From Ruminococcaceae bacterium UBA1767 (GTDB taxonomy: Bacteria; Bacillota; Clostridia; Oscillospirales; Acutalibacteraceae), in NCBI GenBank assembly GCA_002315505.1, contig DCGX01000061.1, positions 1-29,281 of the forward strand: DNA of 29,281 nucleotides. Reading direction: 5' to 3'. The notes beneath the pieces are model-generated. The model was not told the DNA's origin. It did no database searches and saw only the letters and a list, made by a program, of their open reading frames with translations. Position numbers and translations under genes: made by a program. Below are positions 1 through 8,042 of the stretch, piece after piece (the first letter of the stretch is position 1; each line of letters begins with the position of its first letter).

Positions 1-78
1 TGGTTGCGGGGGTGGGACTTGAACCTCACGACCTCCGGGTTATGAGCCCGACGAGCTAACCAACTGCTCTACCCCGCG
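1..78 (-). tRNA. Initiator tRNA-fMet (CAT anticodon)
   Basis: Read on the minus strand, this folds as a tRNA with an encoded 3' CCA and anticodon CAT. Initiator hallmarks are visible: a C1 x A72 mismatch at the top of the acceptor stem, three consecutive G-C pairs next to the anticodon loop (GGG/CCC), and a purine11-pyrimidine24 pair in the D stem (GAGC/GCTC). It is therefore the formyl-methionine initiator rather than an elongator. The T-arm is odd: the 5' strand reads GTGAGG against CCCAC, one base more than a normal five-pair T stem, making the gene 78 nt instead of the usual 77. It has its own promoter about 30 bp upstream. Confidence 0.93.
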
Positions 79-114
79 ATATTTAATTAAGCACCTCTCT
101 CAAAGCGCTTAGTT

Positions 115-143
115 ATTATATACCACAATATGGCTTTTGTCAA
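115..143 (-). promoter_or_regulatory. Sigma-A promoter for tRNA-fMet
   Basis: On the minus strand a perfect TTGACA (138-143) and a perfect TATAAT (115-120) are separated by 17 bp. The start of transcription would lie near 108, about 30 nt before the tRNA. A full consensus promoter is typical of stable RNA genes. It sits between the stop codon of tadA and the tRNA, so the tRNA need not depend on read-through from tadA. Confidence 0.88.
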
Positions 144-162
144 TAGTTTTTTGCAAATAATT

Positions 163-621
163 TTATTTATTCATCTTTTCTCTTAATTGCCTGAAAAAAG
201 TCTTCAATATTTCAGCACATTCTTTTTCCATACATCCCGAAATCACTTCGGGCTTATGATTATACGGTAGGTCGAAAAGATTTATCACGCTTCCGCACGA
301 GCCTGCTTTATTATCCGATGCACCGTAAACGAGCTTTCTTATTCTGCTGTTTATAATTGCACCCGTGCACATTGGGCACGGCTCAAGAGTGACGTACATA
401 TCGCACTTCCACAATCTCCAGCCACCGAGATTTTTACAGGCTTCGTTGATTGCTTCAAGCTCTGCGTGAGCGAGAGCATTTTTTCCGTATTCCCTGCGAT
501 TCTGACCTCTGCCGACAATTTCTCCGTCGCAGACAATTACCGCACCGACGGGAACTTCACCGTTTTCAGCCGCCTGCTTTGCGAGTGCCAAAGCCTCCTG
601 CATATAAAATTCATTATCCAT
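163..621 (-). CDS. tadA: tRNA-specific adenosine deaminase TadA
   Basis: Zinc-dependent deaminase that converts adenosine-34 to inosine in the wobble position of tRNA-Arg(ACG), in the cytoplasm. At 152 aa it is of normal family length. The cytidine/deoxycytidylate deaminase signature is complete: H52-A-E54, where His binds zinc and Glu is the proton shuttle, and P81-C82-x-x-C85, giving the two zinc cysteines. The conserved N-terminal helix and the GEVPVGAV strand are also present. Its start overlaps the stop of the upstream membrane protease gene by 8 bp, so the two are probably translationally coupled and share the promoter at 1860-1888. The C-terminal helix (FFRQLREK) matches bacterial TadA rather than guanine deaminase. 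Confidence 0.95.
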   Translation of the reverse strand: MDNEFYMQEALALAKQAAENGEVPVGAVIVCDGEIVGRGQNRREYGKNALAHAELEAINEACKNLGGWRLWKCDMYVTLEPCPMCTGAIINSRIRKLVYGASDNKAGSCGSVINLFDLPYNHKPEVISGCMEKECAEILKTFFRQLREKMNK

Positions 622-1828
622 TTAATCCACCTGTCAGAATTGAAACAAACAGTGAAAACGAGCTGACCACTGCCGCAATACACATCAGCACAGCAGAAAA
701 AGTGTACCATCCGCTGTAGGTTATTCTGTCATCGTTTTTCAATTTCAATGTGCCGACAAACGTCAATACGGCAAGAGCGATGTTTGTACCGACAAGAACA
801 AGAATGCCTGTTGCATTTGTGACTTTTGTAAGTCCCAATGATGTATCAATTGCGGTTATGAGCGCAACGATAATTGTCGGAACGCAAAGGTAGCTTGCAT
901 ATTTCACAGAACCTTTGAATTCATTGTTGTCATTTTTGAGCTTATAGTCCTTGTTTTTCATAAACAGAATGATTGCTATTATTCCGATAATGAAAATGGC
1001 GAATTCAACAACATAGAAGAACAAGTCGCTTGCATGCGGATATTTTTCGTAATACATCGAAATAATTGTTGCGATACCGTTATTAAGAAAATGAATTGCG
1101 ATTGAAGTCCAGATACTGCCCGTTGCAACCTGGAAATATCCAAGTGCAAGACCTGCAAAAAATGCGAAAGGAATCTGCACCATATTTCCGTGTGCGAGGG
1201 CGAAAAGAATTGAGGACATTACGATTGCAAACTTGTCACCGTATTTTCTTAACGGTTGCATCAAAATGCCACGGAAGGCAAGCTCTTCCGTAAGCGGAGG
1301 CACAACCGCACAGGCAACAAAGCTGAGAATTTTCGATGTCAGATTGTCGGGTGTCAGCATTTCAGACTGACTGAATTCAAGACCTGCACCTTCGGAAAAC
1401 GCCTGAAAAACCGCAGTGATTCTGTCGCTGACCGAGCAAATCATCAAGCCTGCAAAAATTGCAAAAAGAAACAGCTCCTTTGATTTCGGCTTATCGAAAA
1501 CGGCGACTCTGTTTTTATCCGATGTGTTGTATGTCAGATACATTATTGAAAAGGGAATAACAACATATAACAACGGAGCAATACAGCTGAAGCCCATCTG
1601 AAAAACTGCGTCATTGATAAAAGAATCATAAAGACCGAAAACAGACAGAATAAAAACCATAACGTATTGCATGGCTGTGAAACCTATCATAGCACCGCCT
1701 GCGAGCATTCCCATTTTACGGATTTCCTTAGCCCGCATATCCATTTCGGGCTTGTATGCTCCGAAGGAATTGTACAGATTTTGATAATAAGTGTATTGAT
1801 TTTGTGTATAGTTTTGATTCTGTTCCAT
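614..1828 (-). CDS. CPBP-family intramembrane metalloprotease
   Basis: Integral membrane protein of 404 aa with about eight hydrophobic segments. It carries the CPBP/Abi (CAAX protease and bacteriocin-processing) signatures: E181-E182-xxx-R186 in motif 1, FALAH with H213 in motif 2, and HFLNN (H246, N249/N250) in the last conserved helix. These are the residues expected to hold the metal and activate water. The first 40 residues are hydrophilic, rich in Asn, Gln and Tyr, and probably cytoplasmic. A C-terminal extension (residues ~265-404) adds roughly four more membrane segments beyond the core domain. The substrate is unknown; family members process prenylated proteins, bacteriocins or anti-sigma factors. 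The gene precedes tadA and overlaps it by 8 bp. Confidence 0.88.
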   Translation of the reverse strand: MEQNQNYTQNQYTYYQNLYNSFGAYKPEMDMRAKEIRKMGMLAGGAMIGFTAMQYVMVFILSVFGLYDSFINDAVFQMGFSCIAPLLYVVIPFSIMYLTYNTSDKNRVAVFDKPKSKELFLFAIFAGLMICSVSDRITAVFQAFSEGAGLEFSQSEMLTPDNLTSKILSFVACAVVPPLTEELAFRGILMQPLRKYGDKFAIVMSSILFALAHGNMVQIPFAFFAGLALGYFQVATGSIWTSIAIHFLNNGIATIISMYYEKYPHASDLFFYVVEFAIFIIGIIAIILFMKNKDYKLKNDNNEFKGSVKYASYLCVPTIIVALITAIDTSLGLTKVTNATGILVLVGTNIALAVLTFVGTLKLKNDDRITYSGWYTFSAVLMCIAAVVSSFSLFVSILTGGLNG

Positions 1829-1859
1829 TTTTGCACCCCGATTTCAATCGACTTGCTAT

Positions 1860-1888
1860 ATTATAACCTATATAAAAACATTTATCAA
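1860..1888 (-). promoter_or_regulatory. Sigma-A promoter for the CPBP protease-tadA operon
   Basis: On the minus strand TTGATA (1883-1888) and TATAAT (1860-1865) are separated by 17 bp, about 32 bp upstream of the protease start codon. A GGGGTG ribosome binding site follows just before the ATG at 1828. It is divergent from the spoIIE promoter. Confidence 0.75.
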
Positions 1889-1923
1889 GGTTGAGAATGT
1901 TAACTTTTTAAGAACAAACTGAT

Positions 1924-1955
1924 TTCGACAAGTTTCTTTTTGCAAAAGGTATATT
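1924..1955 (+). promoter_or_regulatory. Spo0A box and probable spoIIE promoter
   Basis: The exact Spo0A box TTCGACA lies at 1924-1930, overlapping the position where a -35 element would be. TATATT at 1950-1955 is a likely -10, leaving about 19 bp between TCGACA and the -10. This wide spacing with an overlapping 0A box resembles the Spo0A-activated sigma-A promoters of spoIIE and spoIIG in Bacillus subtilis. The gene starts at 1984 after a GAGGGA ribosome binding site. The box sequence and positions are seen; activation by phosphorylated Spo0A is inferred. Confidence 0.75.
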
Positions 1956-1983
1956 ATTAATAAAAAATACAAGAGGGACTAAT

Positions 1984-4308
1984 ATGGAAATGACAGAGGT
2001 CAGGGATTATATCCGGGAACAGATTAAGCCAAAGGATTTTAAAATTACCCGTATTGTTAAAAATATTTTATCAATTTTTGCAGGATTATTGCTGACACAT
2101 CCGTTTGTTATCGGCAAGCTGTCACCGTTTGCGGTGTCATTTATCAGTGCCTGCGACGGACTGCAGAGTATTCTGTCATGTGTCGGTGCAGTAGTCGGTT
2201 CTGTAATGTTCTTCGATTCCATCGAAGCTGTAAAATATGCAACCGCCTCAGTTTTTTGCGTGCTGATTAAAACATTATGCACAAGGTATTTCAATGATGA
2301 AAACAGATTTGTCGGTACATATGTCAATTCTTTTGTCAGCCTGTTTGCGATAGGCAACGCAATTATGTTTGCATCGAAGTTCAGTCTTGAGGAATTTATT
2401 ACGATTGCGTATGAGTCGGTTCTGAGCGTACTCGGAACATATATTTTCCGAAGAGCGGTTGAATTGATTTTCAGCAAAAAAAGTATAGATAAGCTGACAA
2501 ACAGCGAAATAATGATAATACTGTCAGCGGCATGTCTGATAGTCACTCCGTTTTATAAATATACTTTTCTGTATTTTTCACCGCTCGGCACGGTTTTTAC
2601 GATTTTTATTTTAATGTGTGCAAGGCTTAAAAATTCCGTCGGAGGAGCAACTGCGGGAATCTGCATCGGCGTCAGCATAGGTCTGAGCGGTGAGATAGGC
2701 TTTATGAGCGTCGGATATGCTTTGTCGGGACTTCTCAGCGGTGAGCTGTCGAGAAAAAGCAGATTGTTATGTACACTCGGGTTTCTGTTCCCGATTATGA
2801 TTTCCGCATTCATTGATAAAAGTATAAAGGGCTATGTCACAATATTTGAAGCGGTAATCGGCTGTATAATATTTTATCTTTTGCCCGAAGCTCTGTTTGA
2901 AACGATTTCGGAAAAGGTTAATTCGACAACACCTGTTTTCGTGAAAAGTGACAGCAGTAAAAGGCTGTCAAAACGGCTCAATGATGCATCAAATGCGATT
3001 GTACAGATTTCGGATTGCGTTGAAAATGTACATAAATCGCTTGAGCCTTTTGAACAGGATAAGCTGTATCAGAATGTTCGTGCAACATGGAAAAAGGTTT
3101 GTGCGGATTGTGAGCTTCGTGAAAGCTGCAGAAAGGAAGTCAGACAGCCGGGTGAAGCAGCATTACGTAAAATTGTACAGGCCTTGAAGGACGGAGCCAC
3201 ACTTGATAAAACAAAATTTCCGAAAGGCTTTTCGCAATCGTGCTATTGCTTTGACGATATGTGCAAGCGGATGCATAATTGCTATCTCAGTTATCTTGCG
3301 AGTGTCGGTGCACAGGGAAAGGTTGACCAGATGCAGGGACTTTTGTCAGACCAGTTTAAGAGTATGGCGGATATTTTGCAGGAGATTGCGTGTGATTTCG
3401 ATGATGATTTGAATGTAAATACCGAGGTAGCGGATATCTGCACCGCTGAGGCACAGGAATTCGGATTGAATGTGATAAATGCAAGCAGTTTTCTTGATAA
3501 ATTCGGCAGAATTTCCGTTTCACTTGAGGTGAGCAGACCGCGTGAAAATTTCAATATTACAAAGTTTACCGAAAGCATTTCGCTTGCAACAGGCACAAAA
3601 ATGAACATACCGAGGCTTACGGATAACGGTGATGTGTGTGTGCTTGCTTTTTCTCCGAGGATTTCGTTTTCCGTTGAGGTCGGAGCATTCAGCCGTTCTG
3701 CTGACGATGTGCAGATTTGCGGAGATTATTATCAGAGCTTTTACGATACCGGCGAACGCTTTGTAACTGTTCTCAGCGACGGAATGGGTACGGGCAATCG
3801 GGCGGCTGTTGATTCTGCAATGGCGGCGGAGCTTTTTTCAAAGCTCGTAAAATCTGGGTTGAGCTTTGATTGTGCCCTGCCGATAGCAAATTCCGCCCTT
3901 TTGATTAAAAGCTCAGACGAGTCACTTGCAACACTTGATGTTGTCTGCGTTGACCTTTATAACGGAAGAACGGATTTTATGAAGGCAGGTGCGGCGGCGA
4001 CCTTTATCCGACATAAGGACACGGTTGCATCACTTGAGCAGGCATCCTTGCCGATAGGCATTCTTCGTGACATTCAGTTCACAAAAGCAACGGCGAAGCT
4101 CGGAAACGGGGATATAATTCTTATGGTATCTGACGGCATATTAGGAGATTGCAACGGATGGATTCAGCACGAACTGAAGGCGTGGGATACATCAAATTCA
4201 GCGGAAAGCTTTGCAAAATATATAGTGAACAGTGCTTGCGAAAGAAAGCTCGGAAAGACAAAGGACGATATGACAGCGATTGCCATTTATGTAAAGAGTG
4301 TGAAATAA
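1984..4308 (+). CDS. spoIIE: Stage II sporulation protein E (SpoIIE), PP2C phosphatase
   Basis: Membrane-bound serine phosphatase that dephosphorylates the anti-anti-sigma factor SpoIIAA and so releases sigma-F in the forespore; it also acts at the polar division site with FtsZ. The 774 aa are slightly shorter than the B. subtilis protein (~827). Residues ~35-305 hold about ten membrane segments, ~325-550 form the soluble regulatory region with paired cysteines (CADCELRESC), and ~555-774 the PP2C domain. The metal-binding aspartates are visible: D599 in SDGMGTG and D717 in VSDGILGD. The start was chosen for its GAGGGA ribosome binding site. The gene is monocistronic, with a Spo0A box upstream and a strong terminator downstream. 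Confidence 0.96.
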   Translation: MEMTEVRDYIREQIKPKDFKITRIVKNILSIFAGLLLTHPFVIGKLSPFAVSFISACDGLQSILSCVGAVVGSVMFFDSIEAVKYATASVFCVLIKTLCTRYFNDENRFVGTYVNSFVSLFAIGNAIMFASKFSLEEFITIAYESVLSVLGTYIFRRAVELIFSKKSIDKLTNSEIMIILSAACLIVTPFYKYTFLYFSPLGTVFTIFILMCARLKNSVGGATAGICIGVSIGLSGEIGFMSVGYALSGLLSGELSRKSRLLCTLGFLFPIMISAFIDKSIKGYVTIFEAVIGCIIFYLLPEALFETISEKVNSTTPVFVKSDSSKRLSKRLNDASNAIVQISDCVENVHKSLEPFEQDKLYQNVRATWKKVCADCELRESCRKEVRQPGEAALRKIVQALKDGATLDKTKFPKGFSQSCYCFDDMCKRMHNCYLSYLASVGAQGKVDQMQGLLSDQFKSMADILQEIACDFDDDLNVNTEVADICTAEAQEFGLNVINASSFLDKFGRISVSLEVSRPRENFNITKFTESISLATGTKMNIPRLTDNGDVCVLAFSPRISFSVEVGAFSRSADDVQICGDYYQSFYDTGERFVTVLSDGMGTGNRAAVDSAMAAELFSKLVKSGLSFDCALPIANSALLIKSSDESLATLDVVCVDLYNGRTDFMKAGAAATFIRHKDTVASLEQASLPIGILRDIQFTKATAKLGNGDIILMVSDGILGDCNGWIQHELKAWDTSNSAESFAKYIVNSACERKLGKTKDDMTAIAIYVKSVK

Positions 4309-4379
4309 ATGACAGGGCTGTTTTGTCATGGAATTATTGTTAAATTCGTTACGAGTATCAGAATTTCTGTATAACAAAA

Positions 4380-4420
4380 GCTCAGGTCTTTCAAGAAGAA
4401 AAACCTGAGCCTGTTTTTTT
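4380..4420. terminator. Bidirectional intrinsic terminator between spoIIE and the hydrolase gene
   Basis: An 8-bp perfect stem (GCTCAGGT at 4380-4387, ACCTGAGC at 4403-4410) is followed on the plus strand by a run of seven T at 4414-4420. On the minus strand the same stem is followed by TTTTGTT. It therefore terminates spoIIE and also the convergent operon ending at 4419, whose stop codon lies inside the T run. Confidence 0.88.
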
Positions 4421-6434
4421 ATTTTACAATCAATGCGATTGATTTTGTAAGAACATTGCTGAACACTCTGAAGAACATCTCGAATATTGCACCGAGGTTT
4501 GTCTTGTAGAGCAGCTGACCGAAACTGTACTGTGTCACGGTGTCCTTGAACTGTGTGTCAACCGTATTTGCGGTGAACGGATTTGCAGTGTCGTACTGAG
4601 CATTTTCGCCATTCATAATTGTATATGTGAATGTTCTCGAATTAATCGGAGTAACTGAACCGATAAGCATATATGAAACAGTAACATTTACTGTTTCGAG
4701 GCTTACTGACGGAACTGTTCCGTTTAGCTCAACGCACATTGTGTTCTGCGGGTCAATCTGCTTGCCGAAGTAATCACCGATGTTGAAGCTGATTGCATCG
4801 TTGTCACAGGTAATGTCAAGAATAACGAGCTTGTTTTTCTTGGATAGATTTGTAACTGCAAGGCAGGTGTCATCGCTGCTTAAATAACCCGGAACAGAGG
4901 TGTTGAACATAGCATCAACTGTGTGACAGGTGTTTGTGGAATAGCGGAACTGCGGAAAATCTGCGAGAGTGTAAACGTCAATTTTTTCATTGCTCTCAAC
5001 AAGTGTTCTCATCAGCTCGGATGTGTAGGTGTCCTTGATTGTCATACCGTGGAACAGTCCTTCAACAAACCACGTTGTGTCGGGAAGATAACAGGTTGAC
5101 GCATCAACATCCATCTTAGGTGAGAGGTGAGAATGCTTTGAATCACTGCACTCTGTCTTGAGTGTTTCATAACCGCTTGAGAAGTGCTGACCGTAAGGAG
5201 CAGTTGTTGCACCTGTTGATGCTTTTACGGAAATAATAGCATCTGAATTAATTTGTGAGCCGACAACACTCGGAGCACCTGTACCTGCAAGAATATACAC
5301 ATTTGCGGTCTTTTCAACGTACTGAAGATTTTCGGACATTTTTGCCATAATTGCTTCGTGGAAGTAATCACTTGTCTTGATAACGTCGGAATTTAAGAAG
5401 GTTTCCGAAGCAACTGTTGACTTGACCTCATCATACTGGTCGAGCGGAACAAAGTCCCACATACTTCCCCAGCAACCGAGAACCTGCATTAAGTACGGCT
5501 GAAGATAGTAAATGAAATCGTCAAGGAAGCCGACCTGCTGAGCCTTCATAAGCCAGTTGATATCGGTTTCAAACATCATACCGTTTTCGATGAAGTACAT
5601 CAGGGTTTCCTCGTCGAGCTTAACCTGATTTGTCATAACATCGTATGCGAGAACAGCACCACCGATTGCAGGAACTGTGAGCAAAGCATTGTTAATATCA
5701 TTAGCGTTGAAGAGATATGTAAGCTCTTCTACAGAAATTGAGAGATAAGAAGCAAGCTCCTTAGCCTCTGCACCGCCTCTTTGAGCGATAGCGCACATTG
5801 AAAGATATGTTGAGCTTGTCTGACCGCCGTGGCTTACTGCAAGAATATTAACCTTGTCACTGCCCGTGTAGTCCTTTACATCCTTAACAAGTCTTGCAAG
5901 GTCAAGTGCGCAGAACATGACGTTCTGTCTGAAATCCGTATTGAAGTTAAATGTCCATTCTTCTGCCTTTTCACCGAGATTCTGTGTTACGTAAGGCATG
6001 ATTTCAAACTCGTGAATGTACTGTCCGTCTTCGTACTCGTTGAGGTATTTTGTGTTAACCTCAGCGGCAGAGGAGTGGTATACGTGGAGCTCTGTGACAG
6101 GCTTGCCGTTTTCATCATAAGCCATATCGCCGTAAAGCTCATTGAAGCCGATACCGATTGTCTTTGCAAGCTGCTGTGCATCGCCCTGTGTATATGCGAC
6201 AATATCAGAGCCAATCTGCGGAAGATTGAGAGCAACCTTCTTGAGAATATCTTCGATAATGATGTTCCAAATGTGAATTTTCTCACCATTTTCGCCGTCC
6301 TTATAAAGACAGGATGAGCTGTAACCCGGAACAATAATAATAGGATAAGTTTTCTCTTCCTGTGCATTAGAGGAAACAGCCAGTGAGCAAACAAGAAGAA
6401 CTAAGCTTAAAACTACAGAAATAATCTTTTTCAT
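4419..6434 (-). CDS. Secreted LCAT-like alpha/beta hydrolase (putative lipase/acyltransferase)
   Basis: The protein is 671 aa with a clear signal peptide (residues 1-24, cleavage near SNA-QEE). Directly after it comes PIIIVPGYSSS, the oxyanion-side loop of alpha/beta hydrolases of the lecithin:cholesterol acyltransferase type. FNFNTDFR (~162-169) resembles the LCAT F-x-YDWR region. The nucleophile elbow is AVSHGG with S201, where the first Gly of GxSxG is replaced by Ala. A histidine near SSTNTCHTVDA in the C-terminal half may complete the triad; the acid residue was not identified. The last ~25 residues are hydrophobic/amphipathic, suggesting membrane contact. The function is inferred as hydrolysis or transfer of an acyl chain outside the cell. 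It lies downstream of the secreted DUF2804 gene and has no promoter of its own that I can see. Confidence 0.72.
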   Translation of the reverse strand: MKKIISVVLSLVLLVCSLAVSSNAQEEKTYPIIIVPGYSSSCLYKDGENGEKIHIWNIIIEDILKKVALNLPQIGSDIVAYTQGDAQQLAKTIGIGFNELYGDMAYDENGKPVTELHVYHSSAAEVNTKYLNEYEDGQYIHEFEIMPYVTQNLGEKAEEWTFNFNTDFRQNVMFCALDLARLVKDVKDYTGSDKVNILAVSHGGQTSSTYLSMCAIAQRGGAEAKELASYLSISVEELTYLFNANDINNALLTVPAIGGAVLAYDVMTNQVKLDEETLMYFIENGMMFETDINWLMKAQQVGFLDDFIYYLQPYLMQVLGCWGSMWDFVPLDQYDEVKSTVASETFLNSDVIKTSDYFHEAIMAKMSENLQYVEKTANVYILAGTGAPSVVGSQINSDAIISVKASTGATTAPYGQHFSSGYETLKTECSDSKHSHLSPKMDVDASTCYLPDTTWFVEGLFHGMTIKDTYTSELMRTLVESNEKIDVYTLADFPQFRYSTNTCHTVDAMFNTSVPGYLSSDDTCLAVTNLSKKNKLVILDITCDNDAISFNIGDYFGKQIDPQNTMCVELNGTVPSVSLETVNVTVSYMLIGSVTPINSRTFTYTIMNGENAQYDTANPFTANTVDTQFKDTVTQYSFGQLLYKTNLGAIFEMFFRVFSNVLTKSIALIVK

Positions 6435-6454
6435 AGCAATACTTCCTTAATACA

Positions 6455-6479
6455 ATACCGCACAATGACTGTGCGGTAT
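6455..6479 (-). other. Intergenic hairpin within the DUF2804-hydrolase operon
   Basis: A perfect 10-bp inverted repeat (6455-6464 and 6470-6479) with a 5-nt loop lies in the 71-bp gap between the two secreted-protein genes. No T run follows it on the minus strand (TGTATTAAGG follows), so it does not look like a full terminator. It may be an mRNA-stabilising or processing element that sets the ratio of the two proteins, or a weak attenuator. Confidence 0.55.
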
Positions 6480-6505
6480 CGTTTGATAATTTAGGTTGTT
6501 GTGGC

Positions 6506-7666
6506 TTACCACATATTGTCTGAACGCTCGAGGAATGACATCATATCCTTGATTTCGAGCTTTGTGCCGTCATCAAGAACAACCCAGCCGTTCCACTTAC
6601 CGAATACCTGGTGACAGATGTTGCCGATAAACAGGAAACGAAGTCTTGTGATGTTATCGAATGTCGGTGTCATTTCCATATAGAAGCGACCTTCGTCACC
6701 GTCGGAAATAATCCATTTTGTTCCTGTCCAGTTTTTAACAACCTCGTCCTCGTTAACAAGAGTAAGATTGCCGATTTTGTGAGCCTTTCCGTCATAGAAA
6801 AGAGTATTTTCCGAAGCGGCACTCATATCACCGAAGCCCCAGCCGATTTCCCAGCCGAAGATGTGCGGATTGCCCTGTGCATCGTAGAGAGTTTTGGAAC
6901 CATTGCCCCACCACCATACTTCGTGGTATGGCCATACGCCACGGCCCCAGTCGAGTACGCAGTATGAATCATCCTCCATACCCTTGAATTCACAGTCAAT
7001 CTTGCCAACCTTAACTGTACCTGTTGTAGCCATACAGTTAACCTTCTGGTTGTAGTAGAAATGGTCATTCTTCTTTGTTTCAAACGGAACAGCCATAACG
7101 AGTGACTCGTGATTCGGAAGCATATCCATCTTAAGACTCATATCGAACTGCTTGCCACTTGCTTTACCGTGGAATTCGATTGTTCTGTACTCGCTTGTAA
7201 CATTAACATCGAGATTAAAGTTCTTTTTGTGGAATGAATAGCTGTGTGCGCTCATTGCATCAGCACTGAGATTCATCTTACCGAATGTGAAGAGCTTGAG
7301 AATCATTGTAGAATAATTGTCACCTGTCTGCAAATCCTTAATGCCGACTGTAACAGCGCCGCCGAGAGAAATATCAGCGATAGTAACCTGCATCATGTAT
7401 CTGTCGTTAGATACCTGATAGAAGTCCCATTCCTTAATTCTTGAAGCACCTGCCTTGATAGCCGAACGGTCATATTCGTACATATTTGTAACGCAATAAC
7501 CCGGCTCTGTCAAGGAACCGTCTTCTTTTAAAAGCGGAGTCTTTTCAACAATCTGATTCTGACCCGACTTGTCGGGGATAGCTGAGCAATTCGGCATAAC
7601 CGAGCTTGCGAAAACTGTGCTGACAGCCATAACAATCGCCACAACTTTCAATAATAATTTTTTCAT
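6506..7666 (-). CDS. Secreted DUF2804 family protein
   Basis: A 386-aa protein with a signal peptide (residues 1-~29, ending near NCSA). The body matches DUF2804 as I remember it: the signature region DWGRGVWPYHEVWWWGNGS (~239-257) and the later GWGFGDMSAASENTLFYDGKAHKIG stretch, with many Trp, Phe and Tyr. No enzyme activity is established for the family, and the aromatic-rich beta-sheet character suggests a hydrophobic-ligand-binding fold, which is inference. Most DUF2804 proteins I recall lack a signal peptide, so the secreted form is notable. It is the first gene of a two-gene unit with the LCAT-like hydrolase, and both act outside the membrane, hinting at a shared lipid substrate. Confidence 0.75.
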   Translation of the reverse strand: MKKLLLKVVAIVMAVSTVFASSVMPNCSAIPDKSGQNQIVEKTPLLKEDGSLTEPGYCVTNMYEYDRSAIKAGASRIKEWDFYQVSNDRYMMQVTIADISLGGAVTVGIKDLQTGDNYSTMILKLFTFGKMNLSADAMSAHSYSFHKKNFNLDVNVTSEYRTIEFHGKASGKQFDMSLKMDMLPNHESLVMAVPFETKKNDHFYYNQKVNCMATTGTVKVGKIDCEFKGMEDDSYCVLDWGRGVWPYHEVWWWGNGSKTLYDAQGNPHIFGWEIGWGFGDMSAASENTLFYDGKAHKIGNLTLVNEDEVVKNWTGTKWIISDGDEGRFYMEMTPTFDNITRLRFLFIGNICHQVFGKWNGWVVLDDGTKLEIKDMMSFLERSDNMW

Positions 7667-7698
7667 TTACTAATCCTCATTTCTTAGTTGATAGATAG

Positions 7699-7726
7699 AT
7701 TATACCACATTAACAGATAAAAGCAA
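7699..7726 (-). promoter_or_regulatory. Sigma-A promoter for the DUF2804-hydrolase operon
   Basis: On the minus strand TTGCTT (7721-7726) and TATAAT (7699-7704) are separated by 16 bp. A GAGGA ribosome binding site follows before the ATG at 7666. It lies in the 73-bp gap after the stop of the small membrane protein gene, so the two secreted-protein genes can be expressed apart from the operon upstream. Confidence 0.7.
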
Positions 7727-7739
7727 TACGTGAAACAAA

Positions 7740-8039
7740 TTAAATGTACTGACCTGCAATATTTTCGACAGAAGAAAAAATATCTGCAAAATATGAAGTC
7801 AGACCTAAACCGAAAATTAATGCAACAAATACAGCCACCAGCACAAATTCAATGATAAAGATGCACCACGATGAACGTGCAAAGCTCCTGAGATTAATAT
7901 TGCTGTTACTGAAGCAGCAGGCAATGTTTATAACCAAACCGATAAGCGGAATTGCGAATACAATTGACAATCCGCAGTATGCCCACGGGCTGAGCGGTTT
8001 AAATTCCGAAGGACCATTGTAATTATATCTGTTTTTCAT
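7740..8039 (-). CDS. Small two-span membrane protein, unknown function
   Basis: A 99-aa protein with two clear hydrophobic segments, residues ~20-46 (AYCGLSIVFAIPLIG...) and ~64-86 (IFIIEFVLVAVFVALIF). A short charged/polar turn (NINLRSFARSSW) sits between them. The N-terminus is polar and Asn/Tyr rich. I do not recognise a named family, though small proteins with a similar LRxFARS turn are common in gut Clostridia. Its ATG lies 3 bp after the stop of the phosphohexomutase gene, preceded by a GGAAGTG site, so it is the last gene of the seven-gene minus-strand operon. Confidence 0.75.
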   Translation of the reverse strand: MKNRYNYNGPSEFKPLSPWAYCGLSIVFAIPLIGLVINIACCFSNSNINLRSFARSSWCIFIIEFVLVAVFVALIFGLGLTSYFADIFSSVENIAGQYI

Positions 8040-8042
8040 AGT

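Noticed and set aside
2007..2546. 179-codon open frame antisense to spoIIE
   Set aside because: It lies fully opposite the membrane-spanning part of spoIIE, has no ribosome binding site or recognisable domain, and its composition is that of a reverse-read membrane gene.
5829..6317. 162-codon open frame opposite the LCAT-like hydrolase gene
   Set aside because: It overlaps the start and catalytic region of a well supported secreted protein, and shows no domain or ribosome binding site.
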